Part shown: positions 55,383 through 64,000 of the stretch, one piece after another | Position numbering within the stretch: the stretch's first letter is position 1 | How the letters are laid out: the number at the start of each line of letters is the position of its first letter | Assembly (NCBI RefSeq): GCF_021272205.1 | Contig: NZ_JAJSDX010000004.1 | Location: 372,001-436,000, forward strand | Direction of reading: 5' to 3' | Length of the DNA: 64,000 bases | Source of the DNA: Pantoea sp. Mb-10 | GTDB lineage: Bacteria > Pseudomonadota > Gammaproteobacteria > Enterobacterales > Enterobacteriaceae | Translations under genes and position numbers: made by a program | Notes under the pieces: model-generated | Database searches by the model: none | What the model was told of the DNA's origin: nothing | Seen by the model: only the letters and a program-made list of their open reading frames with translations

Positions 55383-56080
55383 CGCGGCACAACGCCAAGG
55401 ATGGCCGCAGCCTCGCTCTCGCCGCGCAGTAAGCGTTCGGTGGGGCCATCCCAGCAGACGCGTCCCTCAACAATCACCACGCTGCGCGGCGCAATTTGCT
55501 GCGCATCTTCCAGGCTGTGTGACACCATCAGCAGCGTCATATTGCGTGCTGCGCATACGCTGCGTACCAGCTGCAGCATCTCTTTGCGCAGAGCAGGATC
55601 CAGCGCGGAAAACGGCTCATCCAGCAGCAAAATGGGGCGATCGCGGAGTAAACAGCGCGCCAGCGCCACGCGCTGGCGCTGGCCACCGGAGAGTTCGCCC
55701 GGCAGGCGCGTCAGCAGGGCTTCCAGGCCGGTTTGCTCGGCAATATCCGCTACCTGCTGCTGCTGTGCCGCGGTCAGCTTGAGACCCGGATGCAGCCCCA
55801 GGCCCATGTTTTGCTGCACGGTGAGGTGGGGAAAAAGGTTATTTTCCTGGAACAGCATGGAGACGGGCCGCGCCGCGGGAACGCTGTGCGTATGATCGCG
55901 CCCGTTCAGGATCGCCGTGCCGTGGCTGACCGGTAAAAATCCGCCGAGCAGGTTCAGCAGGGTACTTTTTCCTGCGCCGCTGGGGCCGAGGATCGCCAGG
56001 CGTTCGCCGGCTTGGGCGCTGAGGTCGAAGCGCATGGGCAAGTGCTGGTAAAGGTAAGTGAGGTTATTCAGAGTGAGCAT
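55379..56080 (-). CDS. thiQ: Thiamin ABC transporter ATP-binding protein ThiQ
   Basis: ATPase of the ThiBPQ importer for thiamin and thiamin phosphates. 233 residues (E. coli 232). Walker [16 protein letters not shown] near residue 32, signature [16 protein letters not shown], Walker [13 protein letters not shown], and the H-loop in [15 protein letters not shown]. It overlaps thiP by 17 bp. Last gene of thiBPQ and convergent with yabI. Confidence 0.97.
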   Translation of the reverse strand: MLTLNNLTYLYQHLPMRFDLSAQAGERLAILGPSGAGKSTLLNLLGGFLPVSHGTAILNGRDHTHSVPAARPVSMLFQENNLFPHLTVQQNMGLGLHPGLKLTAAQQQQVADIAEQTGLEALLTRLPGELSGGQRQRVALARCLLRDRPILLLDEPFSALDPALRKEMLQLVRSVCAARNMTLLMVSHSLEDAQQIAPRSVVIVEGRVCWDGPTERLLRGESEAAAILGVVPR

Positions 56081-57674
56081 GGCGACCCGCGCGTTTTTCC
56101 ATCAGGGTAAACAGTAGCAAACAGAGCAGTAAGAGCAGCAGCGCGGTCACCGCGCCGTCCGCGCCGCGATAGGCGCCTAATTGCTGGAACAGATAAAAAG
56201 GTAGCGTGCGAAAGTCGGCGCTGCCAAACAGCGCCACGACGCCAAAATCACCGATCGAGAGCACGCAGGCAAAAGCCAGCGCCTGGGCCAGCGGACGCCG
56301 CAGCGCACGCAGTTCAATCAGTCGCAGTCGATTCAGCCCCTGAATACCCAGCGAGGCGCACAGTACGCTGTAGCGTGCGGTGATGTCGCGCATGGGATTT
56401 TCCAGCACTTTCATGGCATAGGGAATCGCGATCAGCGCATTGGTGAAGATCACCAGCGCATCGGCGCGCTGCGGCAGGCCAATGGTGGCGTTGAACAACA
56501 GAAAGAAGCCGCTCGCCAGCACAATGCCCGGCATTGCCAGAATTAGCATGCCGCTCAGTTCCAGCGTCTGCGCCAGCACGCGCCGCTGGCGCTGGCGCAG
56601 TTCGCGGCTGCTCCACAGCAGCATCACGGTGAGCGTGACGCACAGCAGGCTGGCGCCAACGGCAATGCGCACCGACGTAAAGGTGGCCTGCCACAGCGCC
56701 GCCTGCTGCAGCGCACCGGCAATGCCGCCGCGCAAGCCATCGACGATGACCGCGGCCAGCGGCGGCAGCAGGAGCAACAGGGCAAGTGCAAGGCAAACGC
56801 CATCGCCAATGCGCGCCAGCGCGCTGTCCTGCGGATCGCGCCAGCCGCGCAGCGTTTGGCTTCCCGTGGGGATGGTCTGGCTAAAGCGCTGGCTTAGCAA
56901 CACCATCAGCAGGCAACAGCCCAACTGCAGCAGCGCAAGCAGTGCAGCGCGTGCGGGGTCGTAATCGAAACTGAGCGCTTGATAAATCGCCAGCTCCAGC
57001 GTTGTGGCGCGTGGACCGCCGCCCAGCGCCAGCACGGTGGCGAAGCTGGCAAAGCACAGCATAAAAATCAGCGCGGCCGTCGGCAGAAGCTGGCGCCGCA
57101 GCCACGGCCACTCCAGCAGGCGAAAGGCGTTCCAGCCGCGCACACCCAGCTGCGCGGCCAGCTGACGCTGCTCGGCAGGGATGCTCTCCAGCGCTTGCAG
57201 CAGCATGCGCGTGGCCAGCGGTAGATTAAAGAAGACGTGCGCCAGCAAAATGCCCTGCAGGCCGTAAGGCGAGAAGTGATACTCAAAGCCTATGGCCTGA
57301 CAGAGCTGGGCCAGCCAGCCGTTGCGGCCATAGACGCTCAGCAAGCCAAACACCGCCACCAGCACCGGCAGCACCAGCGTCATGGCGCACAGGCGCAGCA
57401 GCAGAGTACGGCCGGGGAAACGACGACGGTAGAGCGCGCGCGCCAGCGGGATAGCGGGCAGCACCGAGAGCAGCGACGAGAGCAGCGCCTGTTCAAAAGA
57501 GAACCGCAGCACGTGGTGCAGGTAGTTGTCGCTGAGTAAACCCCGCCAGTCGGCGAGAGGCGCCGCTGAAAACAGGGCGCCAAACGCCAGCAGCGCGACC
57601 GCACACAGCAGCAGCGCCACGGCGCTGCCTGGAACCAGCCAGCCTGGCATTAACGGCTGACGGCTTGCTGCCAT
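56064..57674 (-). CDS. thiP: Thiamin ABC transporter permease ThiP
   Basis: Inner-membrane permease with two fused halves, 536 residues as in E. coli, about 12 membrane helices. Two EAA-type ATPase contact loops are visible: [20 protein letters not shown] in the first half and [19 protein letters not shown] in the second. It begins inside the end of thiB (25-bp overlap) and ends inside thiQ, which indicates tight translational coupling. Confidence 0.97.
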   Translation of the reverse strand: MAASRQPLMPGWLVPGSAVALLLCAVALLAFGALFSAAPLADWRGLLSDNYLHHVLRFSFEQALLSSLLSVLPAIPLARALYRRRFPGRTLLLRLCAMTLVLPVLVAVFGLLSVYGRNGWLAQLCQAIGFEYHFSPYGLQGILLAHVFFNLPLATRMLLQALESIPAEQRQLAAQLGVRGWNAFRLLEWPWLRRQLLPTAALIFMLCFASFATVLALGGGPRATTLELAIYQALSFDYDPARAALLALLQLGCCLLMVLLSQRFSQTIPTGSQTLRGWRDPQDSALARIGDGVCLALALLLLLPPLAAVIVDGLRGGIAGALQQAALWQATFTSVRIAVGASLLCVTLTVMLLWSSRELRQRQRRVLAQTLELSGMLILAMPGIVLASGFFLLFNATIGLPQRADALVIFTNALIAIPYAMKVLENPMRDITARYSVLCASLGIQGLNRLRLIELRALRRPLAQALAFACVLSIGDFGVVALFGSADFRTLPFYLFQQLGAYRGADGAVTALLLLLLCLLLFTLMEKRAGRHAHSE

Positions 57675-58636
57675 GCGCGGATCCAGCTGGCGCGATGTTC
57701 AGCCACGTCAGCCGGCGTAAACTGCAGTGCGTGAGCGGGCACGGTCAGTGTTTCATAGCCCGCAGGCAGGTCGCTCTTGATCACGGGATACATCCAGTTA
57801 CCGGTGGGGATCGTCTGCTGGAAAGCAGGCGACAGCATAAATTGCAGGAACTGCTGCGCCAGCTTGGGTTGCTTGCTACTGGCGAGCTGCCCGGCCACTT
57901 CGACCTGCAGATAGTGTCCCTCACTGAATGCCGCAGCGGCGTAGCGATCTTTCTTCTCTTCAATAAGGTGATATGCCGGAGAGGTGGTATAGCTCAGCAC
58001 CAGATCGCCTTCGCCTTTAAGAAACAGGCCGTACGCCTCGCTCCAGCCTTTGGTGACGGTCACGGTTTTCTGCGCCAGCTTTTGCCATGCGGCGGGGGCG
58101 TTGTCGCCGTAAACTTTTTGCATCCACAGCAGCAGGCCCAATCCTGGCGTGCTGGTACGCGGATCTTCATAAATCACGCGCCACTTTTCGGGGCTGTCCA
58201 CCAGCTCTTTCAGGCTATGCGGCGGGTTTTTTAGCCGGGTTTTGTCATACACGAAGGCAAAATAGCCGTAGTCATAAGGCACAAACGTATCGCTGTGCCA
58301 GCCATCAGGCAGCTGCAGCGCGGTAGTATTCACGCGGCTTTTGGCAAACAGACCCGTTTTTGCGGCGGCGTCGACAAGATTGTTATCCAGTCCAAGCACC
58401 ACGTCGGCTTTGCTATTCTTGCCTTCCATGCGCACGCGGTTCAGCAGCGAAACGCCATCTTCCAGCGCGACGTAATGCAGTTCGCAGCCGCACTCCGCTT
58501 CAAAGGCTTTTTTTACCGCTGGGCCGGGGCCCCACTCGGCGGAAAAGGAGTCATAGGTGTACACGGTGAGGACGGGTTTGGCAGCAAACGCCGGGGCAGC
58601 GATCAGCAGTAACAGGGGCAACACTTTATTTAACAC
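57650..58636 (-). CDS. thiB: Thiamin-binding periplasmic protein ThiB (TbpA)
   Basis: High-affinity receptor for thiamin, TMP and TPP. 328 residues (E. coli 327). An 18-residue signal peptide ends PAFA before AKPVLTVYTYDSF. Family stretches: TVYTYDSFSAEWGPGPAVKK, VLGLDNNLVDAA and VPYDYGYFAFVYD. The start is GTG at 58636 with AAGGAG eight bases before. A TPP riboswitch precedes it, so the whole thiBPQ operon should shut off with TPP. Confidence 0.97.
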   Translation of the reverse strand: MLNKVLPLLLLIAAPAFAAKPVLTVYTYDSFSAEWGPGPAVKKAFEAECGCELHYVALEDGVSLLNRVRMEGKNSKADVVLGLDNNLVDAAAKTGLFAKSRVNTTALQLPDGWHSDTFVPYDYGYFAFVYDKTRLKNPPHSLKELVDSPEKWRVIYEDPRTSTPGLGLLLWMQKVYGDNAPAAWQKLAQKTVTVTKGWSEAYGLFLKGEGDLVLSYTTSPAYHLIEEKKDRYAAAAFSEGHYLQVEVAGQLASSKQPKLAQQFLQFMLSPAFQQTIPTGNWMYPVIKSDLPAGYETLTVPAHALQFTPADVAEHRASWIRAWQQAVSR

Positions 58637-58641
58637 TTTGC

Positions 58642-58653
58642 GCTCCTTGAGGA
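58642..58653 (-). promoter_or_regulatory. Ribosome binding site of thiB within a self-complementary CTCC/GGAG element
   Basis: On the minus strand CTCC-TCAA-GGAG places the AAGGAG Shine-Dalgarno in a short inverted repeat, 6-17 bases before the GTG start. It could be the switching part of the TPP riboswitch at the level of translation. Confidence 0.45.
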
Positions 58654-58692
58654 GAAAATAAGGTTGAGTCGCAAAGGATCTGAGTGGGTACC

Positions 58693-58772
58693 TCTCAAAT
58701 CCCTACGCCGGTATTAACCGGATCAGGTTCGACGGGTCTCTCTCAGCCTGAACTGCAGGCACCCCGTTGAGA
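58693..58772 (-). ncRNA. TPP riboswitch (THI element)
   Basis: On the minus strand the aptamer is closed by TCTCAA/TTGAGA (P1). It holds the invariant CGGGGTGC, CTGAGA, GAACCTGATCCGG and ATACCGGCGTAGGGA blocks that form the pyrimidine and pyrophosphate sensor helices. It ends 56 bp before the thiB start. Confidence 0.96.
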
Positions 58773-58811
58773 ACGGCCTAGTGTAGACACTTCTGCGGCG
58801 GCGGGAAAGCA

Positions 58812-60473
58812 TCACAAATCGGGTGGCGCGAACCAGGCTGACTTAAAATCGAACCAGCCCAGCGTATTGAGCCGCACGCCGCGCATGCTGCGCTGGCCCT
58901 GCAGCAGCAGCCAGTGATGAAAGAGCGGATGAAGATAGTGGTGAGTGAGCAACTGCTGGCTCCATTCCGCCAGCGGCAGCGCTTTTTCGCGCCAGCGTGC
59001 GGCATCGTTCGCCCAGTCGATCGGGATACAGCGCTGCATCAGCGGCAGCTCATACAGCTGGGCAAACAGCGCATACTCCAGCGGCAGCGTGAAATTGACG
59101 CTGCCCAGCCAGATATCGCTTTCTCCTTCGCCCGCTGACCAGGCTTCATAGCTGAGTTCGCGCGCAATCAGCGCGATGCCGTGCTGCGCCAGCAGCGGAC
59201 GCAGCGCCTGCATAATACCGTCGTGCTCTACGTGGTGGTGGTATCCACTGATTGTCAGCTGCGTTAACCCTGTGGGCTTGCTAACGGGCGAGACATCACG
59301 CCGATGATGCCAACGCGGCAGCAGGCCGTTAGCCGGAAACCAGTCGCGTTGATGCGCCCGTTGGGCATGGTGCAGCACCGCAATAGGGGCGAGCAGATCG
59401 CTTACCCAGCGCCGGATGTGGGCGTCACGACCGTGCGCGCTGCGCTGGTCGAACAGCAGAAAATAGCAGCCTTCCTCCAGGCGGCTCTCAACCGAGGTTT
59501 CGTCAGCCGTTTCGCCCTCCAACGTGACGCCCGCTGGCACCAGTTCATCACCGATCTCCGGCAACACCCAAATGGAGACATCATCTATCAAGGCGCGAAA
59601 GCCAAAATAGTCATCAAACGCGGCAATTTTTAGCTGACTCTGCTGATTACGTATCACGCGGTAGGGCCCTGTGCCGATGGGCTGGCGGGCAAAGTCAGGC
59701 AGCGTAGGCCATTCCCGCGGCAAAATCATCGCGCTGACGCTGCCGAGTAGCCAAGGCAGCCATGCGTCGGGCTGCGTGAGGGTGATGTCCAGCGTCCAGT
59801 GCGCCGGGGACTCCACCTGGGCAAGGTGTGAAAACAGCGGCTGCTGACGCGCGCGCGTCAGCGAGGCAATCACATCGTCCATCTCCAGCTCGCGGCCATG
59901 GTGAAAGCGGATGGCCGGACGCAGAAAGAAACGCCACTGCAGCGGGGAGAGCTGCTGCCAGTGATGCGCAATATCGGGCTCGATTTCCCCTTTTTCCTCA
60001 TTTATGCGTGTCAGACCGTTGAAAATTTGTCGCGCCAGGTGGGTTTCGGAACGGCGCAGCGGTGAGCCAGGCAGCAGATTGAGCAGAGGGCGGTAGTAGA
60101 GTACGCGCAGAATATGCTTGCCTTGACGAAAGCTACGCCCCAGGTGCGCCGCAATCATCTGGCGCACCGCGTTTTTATCACCGACCAGCTGCAGTAGCTG
60201 ATCGATGCGATCCTGATCGAGCAGCGACGCTGCGCGCTGCTGCTGCAGCGCCAATCCGCTGTAACAGAAGCGTAAGTGGGAGCGTTTACCTCTGCCCGCT
60301 TCGGCCTGCCATTGCAGCCAACCTGCGGCCTGCATCGCGTTGAGCAGGCTGCGCATGTGACGGCGCGAGCAGTGCAGCAGGGCGGCCAATTCGGCCAGCG
60401 TGGTGTCTCCGTCTTGACCCTGGCGCTGCTGCCACAAGCGAATAAATTGGTGTTGCAGGCGTGACGAAGACAT
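58812..60473 (-). CDS. sgrR: Transcription regulator SgrR
   Basis: Activates the small RNA SgrS and setA during glucose-phosphate stress. 553 residues (E. coli 551). The N-terminal winged-helix domain (1-about 115) has [20 protein letters not shown]. The rest is a solute-binding-protein-like sensor domain (SBP_bac_5), starting around residue 160 with [20 protein letters not shown]. Divergent from sgrS; thiBPQ lies downstream in the same direction, as in E. coli. Confidence 0.96.
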   Translation of the reverse strand: MSSSRLQHQFIRLWQQRQGQDGDTTLAELAALLHCSRRHMRSLLNAMQAAGWLQWQAEAGRGKRSHLRFCYSGLALQQQRAASLLDQDRIDQLLQLVGDKNAVRQMIAAHLGRSFRQGKHILRVLYYRPLLNLLPGSPLRRSETHLARQIFNGLTRINEEKGEIEPDIAHHWQQLSPLQWRFFLRPAIRFHHGRELEMDDVIASLTRARQQPLFSHLAQVESPAHWTLDITLTQPDAWLPWLLGSVSAMILPREWPTLPDFARQPIGTGPYRVIRNQQSQLKIAAFDDYFGFRALIDDVSIWVLPEIGDELVPAGVTLEGETADETSVESRLEEGCYFLLFDQRSAHGRDAHIRRWVSDLLAPIAVLHHAQRAHQRDWFPANGLLPRWHHRRDVSPVSKPTGLTQLTISGYHHHVEHDGIMQALRPLLAQHGIALIARELSYEAWSAGEGESDIWLGSVNFTLPLEYALFAQLYELPLMQRCIPIDWANDAARWREKALPLAEWSQQLLTHHYLHPLFHHWLLLQGQRSMRGVRLNTLGWFDFKSAWFAPPDL

Positions 60474-60529
60474 AAAAGGGGAACTCCATTGAAATATTGC
60501 TCAGTTTTTCCTTCCTCATAGTAGAGGCA

Positions 60530-60657
60530 TACTGTGCGGCAATGGAAGAGCGGGAGGCATTCTACCGAATGGCGCTCTGCCAGCGGTTCCCTCAATGGAA
60601 CCTTTTCTGAGTTGGGTGCATTTCACCGCCAGCAGCGTTATCTCTGCTGGCTTTTTT
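60530..60657 (+). ncRNA. sgrS: SgrS small RNA (sugar-phosphate stress)
   Basis: Hfq-dependent RNA that blocks ptsG translation. The conserved 3' part is clear: CTGAGTTGGGTG at 60607-60618 is the ptsG-pairing segment, GGTG/CACC forms a small stem, and GCCAGCAG (60628-60635) with CTGCTGGC (60644-60651) plus six T is the terminator and Hfq tail. Upstream lie two more hairpins, 60547-60578 and 60585-60602. The 5' end is an estimate. At about 130 nt it is much shorter than E. coli SgrS (about 227 nt) and has no SgrT-like frame. It lies between sgrR and setA as expected. Confidence 0.85.
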
Positions 60658-60717
60658 CATGGGGCTATGAAAATCTTCTCTCTTCTTGTCTACCCCTCTG
60701 TTTTAAGGGATTTCGTG

Positions 60718-61899
60718 ATGAAATCGCTGTTAACGCGTCAGCGCCGCATTAATCCGGTTTACCTCGCTTTTATGGCGGTGTCGTTTATGACCGGCGTTGC
60801 CGGTGCGCTTCAGGCCCCCACGCTGAGCCTGTTTTTGACCCGCGAAGTGCAGGTGCGGCCCTTTTGGGTGGGGCTGTTTTTTACCGTGAATGCCCTCGCC
60901 GGAATTGTGATTAGCCTGCTGGTGGCGAAGCGCTCGGACAGCCGCGGCGATCGCCGCCATCTCATTCTGTTTTGCTGCCTGATGGCCGTGCTCAACGCGC
61001 TGCTGTTTGCCTTTAATCGTCACTACCTTACGCTGATTACGTTGGGCGTCCTGCTATCAGGACTGGCGAGCGTGGCGATGCCGCAAGTGTTTGCGCTGGC
61101 CCGCGAATATGCCGATCGCTCGGCGCGTGAAGTGGTGATGTTTAGCTCGGTGATGCGCGCGCAGCTGTCGCTGGCGTGGGTGATTGGCCCGCCGCTGTCG
61201 TTTGCGCTGGCGCTCAATTACGGCTTTGTCACGCTGTTCAGCGTAGCGGCGGGGATTTTCTTCCTGAGCCTGCTGCTGATCTGGTTTACGCTGCCTTCGG
61301 TGCCGCGCGTGGTGGTCACGCCGGAACAGGTGCTGCTGCAGCTGAGCCCGTGGAAAGACAGCCACGTGCGTCTGCTGTTTATCGCGTCGGTGGTGATGTG
61401 GGCGTGCAATACCATGTATATCATTGATATGCCGCTGTATATTAGCGCCACGCTGGGCCTGCCGGAGAAGCTGGCGGGGCTGCTCATGGGCACGGCGGCG
61501 GGACTGGAAATTCCGATTATGCTGCTCGCGGGCCACTATGCGCGGCGCGTCGGGAAACGCGCGCTTATGCTACTGGCGCTGGTCTCGGCCGTGCTGTTTT
61601 ATCTGGGGCTGGTGCTGTTTACCTCGCAGACCGCGCTGATGGTACTGCAGCTGTTTAATGCGGCCTTTATTGGGATTATCGCCGGGATCGGCATGCTATG
61701 GTTTCAGGATCTGATGCCGGGGCGTGCCGGTGCCGCGACCACGCTGTTTACGACCTCTATTTCCACCGGATTGATTATTGCGGGACTGATTCAGGGCGCA
61801 CTGAGTGAGCATTACGGTCATGAGGCGGTTTACTGGCTGGCACTGATCATGGCCGTTGTGGCATTGCTGCTGGCGGCGCGGGTGCGTGACGTGCGATAG
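60718..61899 (+). CDS. setA: Sugar efflux transporter SetA
   Basis: MFS drug:H+ type exporter of glucose, lactose and analogues, part of the sugar-phosphate stress response. 393 residues (E. coli 392), 12 membrane helices. Conserved: MTGVAGALQAPTLSLFLTRE, VMFSSVMRAQLSLAWVIGPP, CNTMYIIDMPLYIS and MLWFQDLMPGRAGAATTLF. ATG at 60718 behind AAGGGA; the frame stays open up to 60595 inside SgrS, but this is not a real extension. It is likely co-regulated with SgrS through SgrR. Confidence 0.95.
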   Translation: MKSLLTRQRRINPVYLAFMAVSFMTGVAGALQAPTLSLFLTREVQVRPFWVGLFFTVNALAGIVISLLVAKRSDSRGDRRHLILFCCLMAVLNALLFAFNRHYLTLITLGVLLSGLASVAMPQVFALAREYADRSAREVVMFSSVMRAQLSLAWVIGPPLSFALALNYGFVTLFSVAAGIFFLSLLLIWFTLPSVPRVVVTPEQVLLQLSPWKDSHVRLLFIASVVMWACNTMYIIDMPLYISATLGLPEKLAGLLMGTAAGLEIPIMLLAGHYARRVGKRALMLLALVSAVLFYLGLVLFTSQTALMVLQLFNAAFIGIIAGIGMLWFQDLMPGRAGAATTLFTTSISTGLIIAGLIQGALSEHYGHEAVYWLALIMAVVALLLAARVRDVR

Positions 61900-61904
61900 C
61901 GGAG

Positions 61905-61930
61905 AAGGGCGACGGAGTCGCCCTTGTGTG
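61905..61930. terminator. Hairpin between setA and leuD
   Basis: A 9-bp stem AAGGGCGAC (61905-61913) with GTCGCCCTT (61917-61925), 3-nt loop. No good T-tract on either side, but it stands between convergent genes. Confidence 0.5.
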
Positions 61931-61931
61931 A

Positions 61932-62537
61932 TTAGCGTAAGAATGCCGGCTGGTTAGCTTCATACGTGGCGATGGACGCCTCGTGCTGCAGCGTCAGGCC
62001 AATGCTATCGAGGCCGTTGATCATGCAGTGGCGGCGGAAGCCGTCAATGTTGAAGTGGTAAGTTTTGTCGCCTGCGGTCACGGTTTGCGCTTCCAGGTCC
62101 ACGGTAAAGCGGATGCCAGGCTGTGCGGCGACCAGACTGAACAGGGCGTCCACCTCCTCTTCACTCAGCGTGACCGGCAGCAGCTGGTTGTTGAAGCTGT
62201 TGCCATAGAAAATATCGGCGAAGCTGGGCGCGATCACCACGTGGAAGCCAAAGTCGGTCAGCGCCCAAGGCGCATGTTCACGGGAAGATCCACAGCCGAA
62301 GTTCTCCCGCGTCAGTAAAATGCTGGCGCCCTGAAATTCCGGCTTATTCAGCACAAAGCTCGCGGTAGGCTGGGTGCCTGCATCGTCGTCAAAGCGCCAG
62401 TCGTGGAACAGGTGTGCGCCGAAACCGGTACGCGTCACTTTCTGCAGAAACTGCTTGGGAATGATGGCGTCGGTATCAACATTGGCCGCATCCAGCGGGG
62501 CCACAATGCCGGTGTGTTGCGTAAATTTGTTCGCCAT
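61932..62537 (-). CDS. leuD: 3-isopropylmalate dehydratase small subunit
   Basis: Swivel subunit of isopropylmalate isomerase in leucine synthesis. 201 residues, as in E. coli. Conserved: [20 protein letters not shown] and the active-site loop [15 protein letters not shown], then [15 protein letters not shown]. It follows leuC by 4 bp and ends the leuABCD operon. Confidence 0.98.
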   Translation of the reverse strand: MANKFTQHTGIVAPLDAANVDTDAIIPKQFLQKVTRTGFGAHLFHDWRFDDDAGTQPTASFVLNKPEFQGASILLTRENFGCGSSREHAPWALTDFGFHVVIAPSFADIFYGNSFNNQLLPVTLSEEEVDALFSLVAAQPGIRFTVDLEAQTVTAGDKTYHFNIDGFRRHCMINGLDSIGLTLQHEASIATYEANQPAFLR

Positions 62538-62541
62538 GGCG

Positions 62542-63948
62542 TTAAGCTCCCTGAGTCAGTTCACGAATGTCGGCAAAGCGACCGGTTACGGCGGCGGCGG
62601 CAGCCATGGCCGGACTCACCAGATGTGTACGACCGCCGCGGCCCTGACGGCCTTCAAAGTTGCGGTTACTGGTGGAGGCGCAGCGCTCGCCAGGATTTAA
62701 ACGATCGTTATTCATCGCCAGGCACATGGAGCACCCAGGCAGGCGCCATTCGAAGCCCGCATCGAGAAAAATTTTGTCTAACCCTTCGGCTTCCGCCTGG
62801 GCTTTTACCGGGCCGGAACCGGGCACCACCATGGCGACCACGCCCGGTGCCACTTTACGTCCTTTGGCAATCGCGGCGGCAGCGCGTAAGTCTTCAATGC
62901 GCGAGTTGGTGCACGAGCCGATAAATACTTTATCAATGGCAACATCGGTGAGGCGGATGCCCGGCTTGAGATCCATATACGCCAGCGCTTTCTCTGCCGA
63001 AGCACGCTCCACGGGATCGGCGAACTGCTGTGGGTTGGGAATCGCCTGGTCAACGGCCATCACCTGACCGGGATTGGTGCCCCAAGTGACCTGCGGCGCG
63101 ATATCCGCGGCGTTCAGGGTGACCACGGCATCGAACTTGGCATCGCTGTCCGACTTCAGCGTGCGCCAGTAGGCTACCGCTTGCTCCCAGTCGTCGCCTT
63201 TTGGCGCAAACTGCTTGTCTTTCAGGTAGGCGAACGTGGTGTCATCCGGCGCAACCAGACCCGCTTTGGCACCCATTTCAATCGCCATGTTGCACAGCGT
63301 CATACGCCCTTCCATGCTCAGCGCTTCGATGGCTTCGCCACAGAACTCGACGACATGGCCGGTGCCGCCTGCGCTACCGGTTTTACCAATGATGGCCAGC
63401 ACAATGTCTTTAGCCGTGATGCCGGGCGCTGCGTGGCCCCGCACTTCAATCTTCATGGTTTTAGCACGGCCCTGCTTGAGGGTTTGCGTGGCGAAGACGT
63501 GCTCGACTTCAGAGGTCCCGATCCCAAAGGCCAGCGCGCCAAAGGCGCCATGCGTGGCCGTGTGAGAGTCGCCGCAAACAATTGTCATACCGGGCAGCGT
63601 CATGCCTTGCTCCGGGCCGATGACGTGGACAATGCCCTGGAAAGGGTGGTTCAGGTCATACAGCTGGATACCAAACTCGGCGCAGTTCTTCATCAGCTCT
63701 TGCATCTGAATACGCGCCATCTCGCCGGAGGCATTGATATCTTTGGTCTGGGTGGAGACGTTGTGATCCATGGTGGCGAACGTTTTCTCAGGCTGGCGCA
63801 CCTTGCGGCCGTGCGCGCGCAGGCCGTCAAACGCCTGCGGTGAGGTCACTTCGTGGATCAGATGGCGATCGATATACAGCAGCGGCGTTTCGTTAGGCGC
63901 TTCGTGAACGACATGTGCATCAAATAACTTCTGGTATAAGCTTTTCAT
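62542..63948 (-). CDS. leuC: 3-isopropylmalate dehydratase large subunit
   Basis: Aconitase-family [4Fe-4S] subunit that isomerises 2- to 3-isopropylmalate. 468 residues (E. coli 466). Cluster ligands lie in [14 protein letters not shown] and [29 protein letters not shown] and [18 protein letters not shown] are family signatures. ATG at 63948 just after the leuB stop. Confidence 0.98.
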   Translation of the reverse strand: MKSLYQKLFDAHVVHEAPNETPLLYIDRHLIHEVTSPQAFDGLRAHGRKVRQPEKTFATMDHNVSTQTKDINASGEMARIQMQELMKNCAEFGIQLYDLNHPFQGIVHVIGPEQGMTLPGMTIVCGDSHTATHGAFGALAFGIGTSEVEHVFATQTLKQGRAKTMKIEVRGHAAPGITAKDIVLAIIGKTGSAGGTGHVVEFCGEAIEALSMEGRMTLCNMAIEMGAKAGLVAPDDTTFAYLKDKQFAPKGDDWEQAVAYWRTLKSDSDAKFDAVVTLNAADIAPQVTWGTNPGQVMAVDQAIPNPQQFADPVERASAEKALAYMDLKPGIRLTDVAIDKVFIGSCTNSRIEDLRAAAAIAKGRKVAPGVVAMVVPGSGPVKAQAEAEGLDKIFLDAGFEWRLPGCSMCLAMNNDRLNPGERCASTSNRNFEGRQGRGGRTHLVSPAMAAAAAVTGRFADIRELTQGA

Positions 63949-63951
63949 TTA

Positions 63952-64000
63952 TTATTTTTCCTCTGTGATGAAACCGGCAATCAGGCTGCCCATTTCATCT
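63952..64000 (-). CDS. leuB: 3-isopropylmalate dehydrogenase, last 15 residues (runs off the right edge)
   Basis: The frame on the minus strand from 63999 reads DEMGSLIAGFITEEK and stop TAA, with a second TAA behind it. The DEMG stretch is the C-terminal end of enterobacterial LeuB, and its place directly before leuC fits the leuABCD order. Too short for domain analysis. Confidence 0.85.
   Translation of the reverse strand, partial: DEMGSLIAGFITEEK

Noticed and set aside
60543..60610. A 22-codon ATG frame inside SgrS as SgrT
   Set aside because: No Shine-Dalgarno and no likeness to SgrT; its stop lies in the ptsG-pairing segment. Kept only as a remark in the findings.

Overview
This is a stretch of enterobacterial chromosome. 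Gene content and order follow the thr-to-leu segment of Escherichia coli (slt-trpR-yjjX-gpmB-rob-creA-arcA-yjtD-thrLABC-yaaA-talB-mog-dnaKJ-nhaA-rpsT-ribF-ileS-lspA-fkpB-ispH-dapB-carAB-folA-apaHG-rsmA-pdxA-surA-lptD-djlA-rluA-rapA-polB-yabI-thiQPB-sgrR-sgrS-setA-leuDCB). Many blocks present in E. coli are missing: creBCD, yaaX, yaaJ, satP, nhaR, rihC, cai/fix/kef and ara. A few lineage genes sit in their place. This pattern, with moderately high GC, suggests Erwiniaceae (Pantoea or Erwinia-like). The genus is an inference that I cannot test here.

Layout. 1-3313: end of an ATP-dependent urea-degradation operon (allophanate hydrolase, then urea carboxylase running off the left edge). 3571-10912: lytic transglycosylase, Trp repressor, house-cleaning NTPase, GpmB, Rob, CreA, ArcA and a SPOUT methyltransferase. 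11116-15953: threonine operon with leader peptide and attenuator. 15989-22203: yaaA, talB, mog, an MFS symporter and heat-shock-promoted dnaK, followed by dnaJ at 22307. 23679-26395: a DoxX-like membrane protein, nhaA and rpsT. 26714-32423: the ribF-ileS-lspA-fkpB-ispH run. 32630-38299: dapB and carAB with a dense control region. 38544-39689: a porin. 39955-54451: folA, then mostly minus-strand envelope, ribosome-maturation and DNA-maintenance genes. 54618-64000: DedA protein, thiamin ABC transporter with TPP riboswitch, SgrR/SgrS/SetA sugar-phosphate stress module, and leuDCB (leuB cut by the right edge).

How they work together. Several genes draw on aspartate or glutamine: thrABC and dapB for the aspartate family, carAB for arginine and pyrimidines. 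The window also holds clear small regulatory devices: a trp operator, a thr attenuator, a sigma-32 promoter, ARG boxes and a RutR-type palindrome before carA, a TPP riboswitch, and an SgrS small RNA that lacks a normal SgrT frame. I did not find a wholly new system. The most informative signals are the lineage-specific insertions at the points where the E. coli gene order breaks, and the altered SgrS locus.
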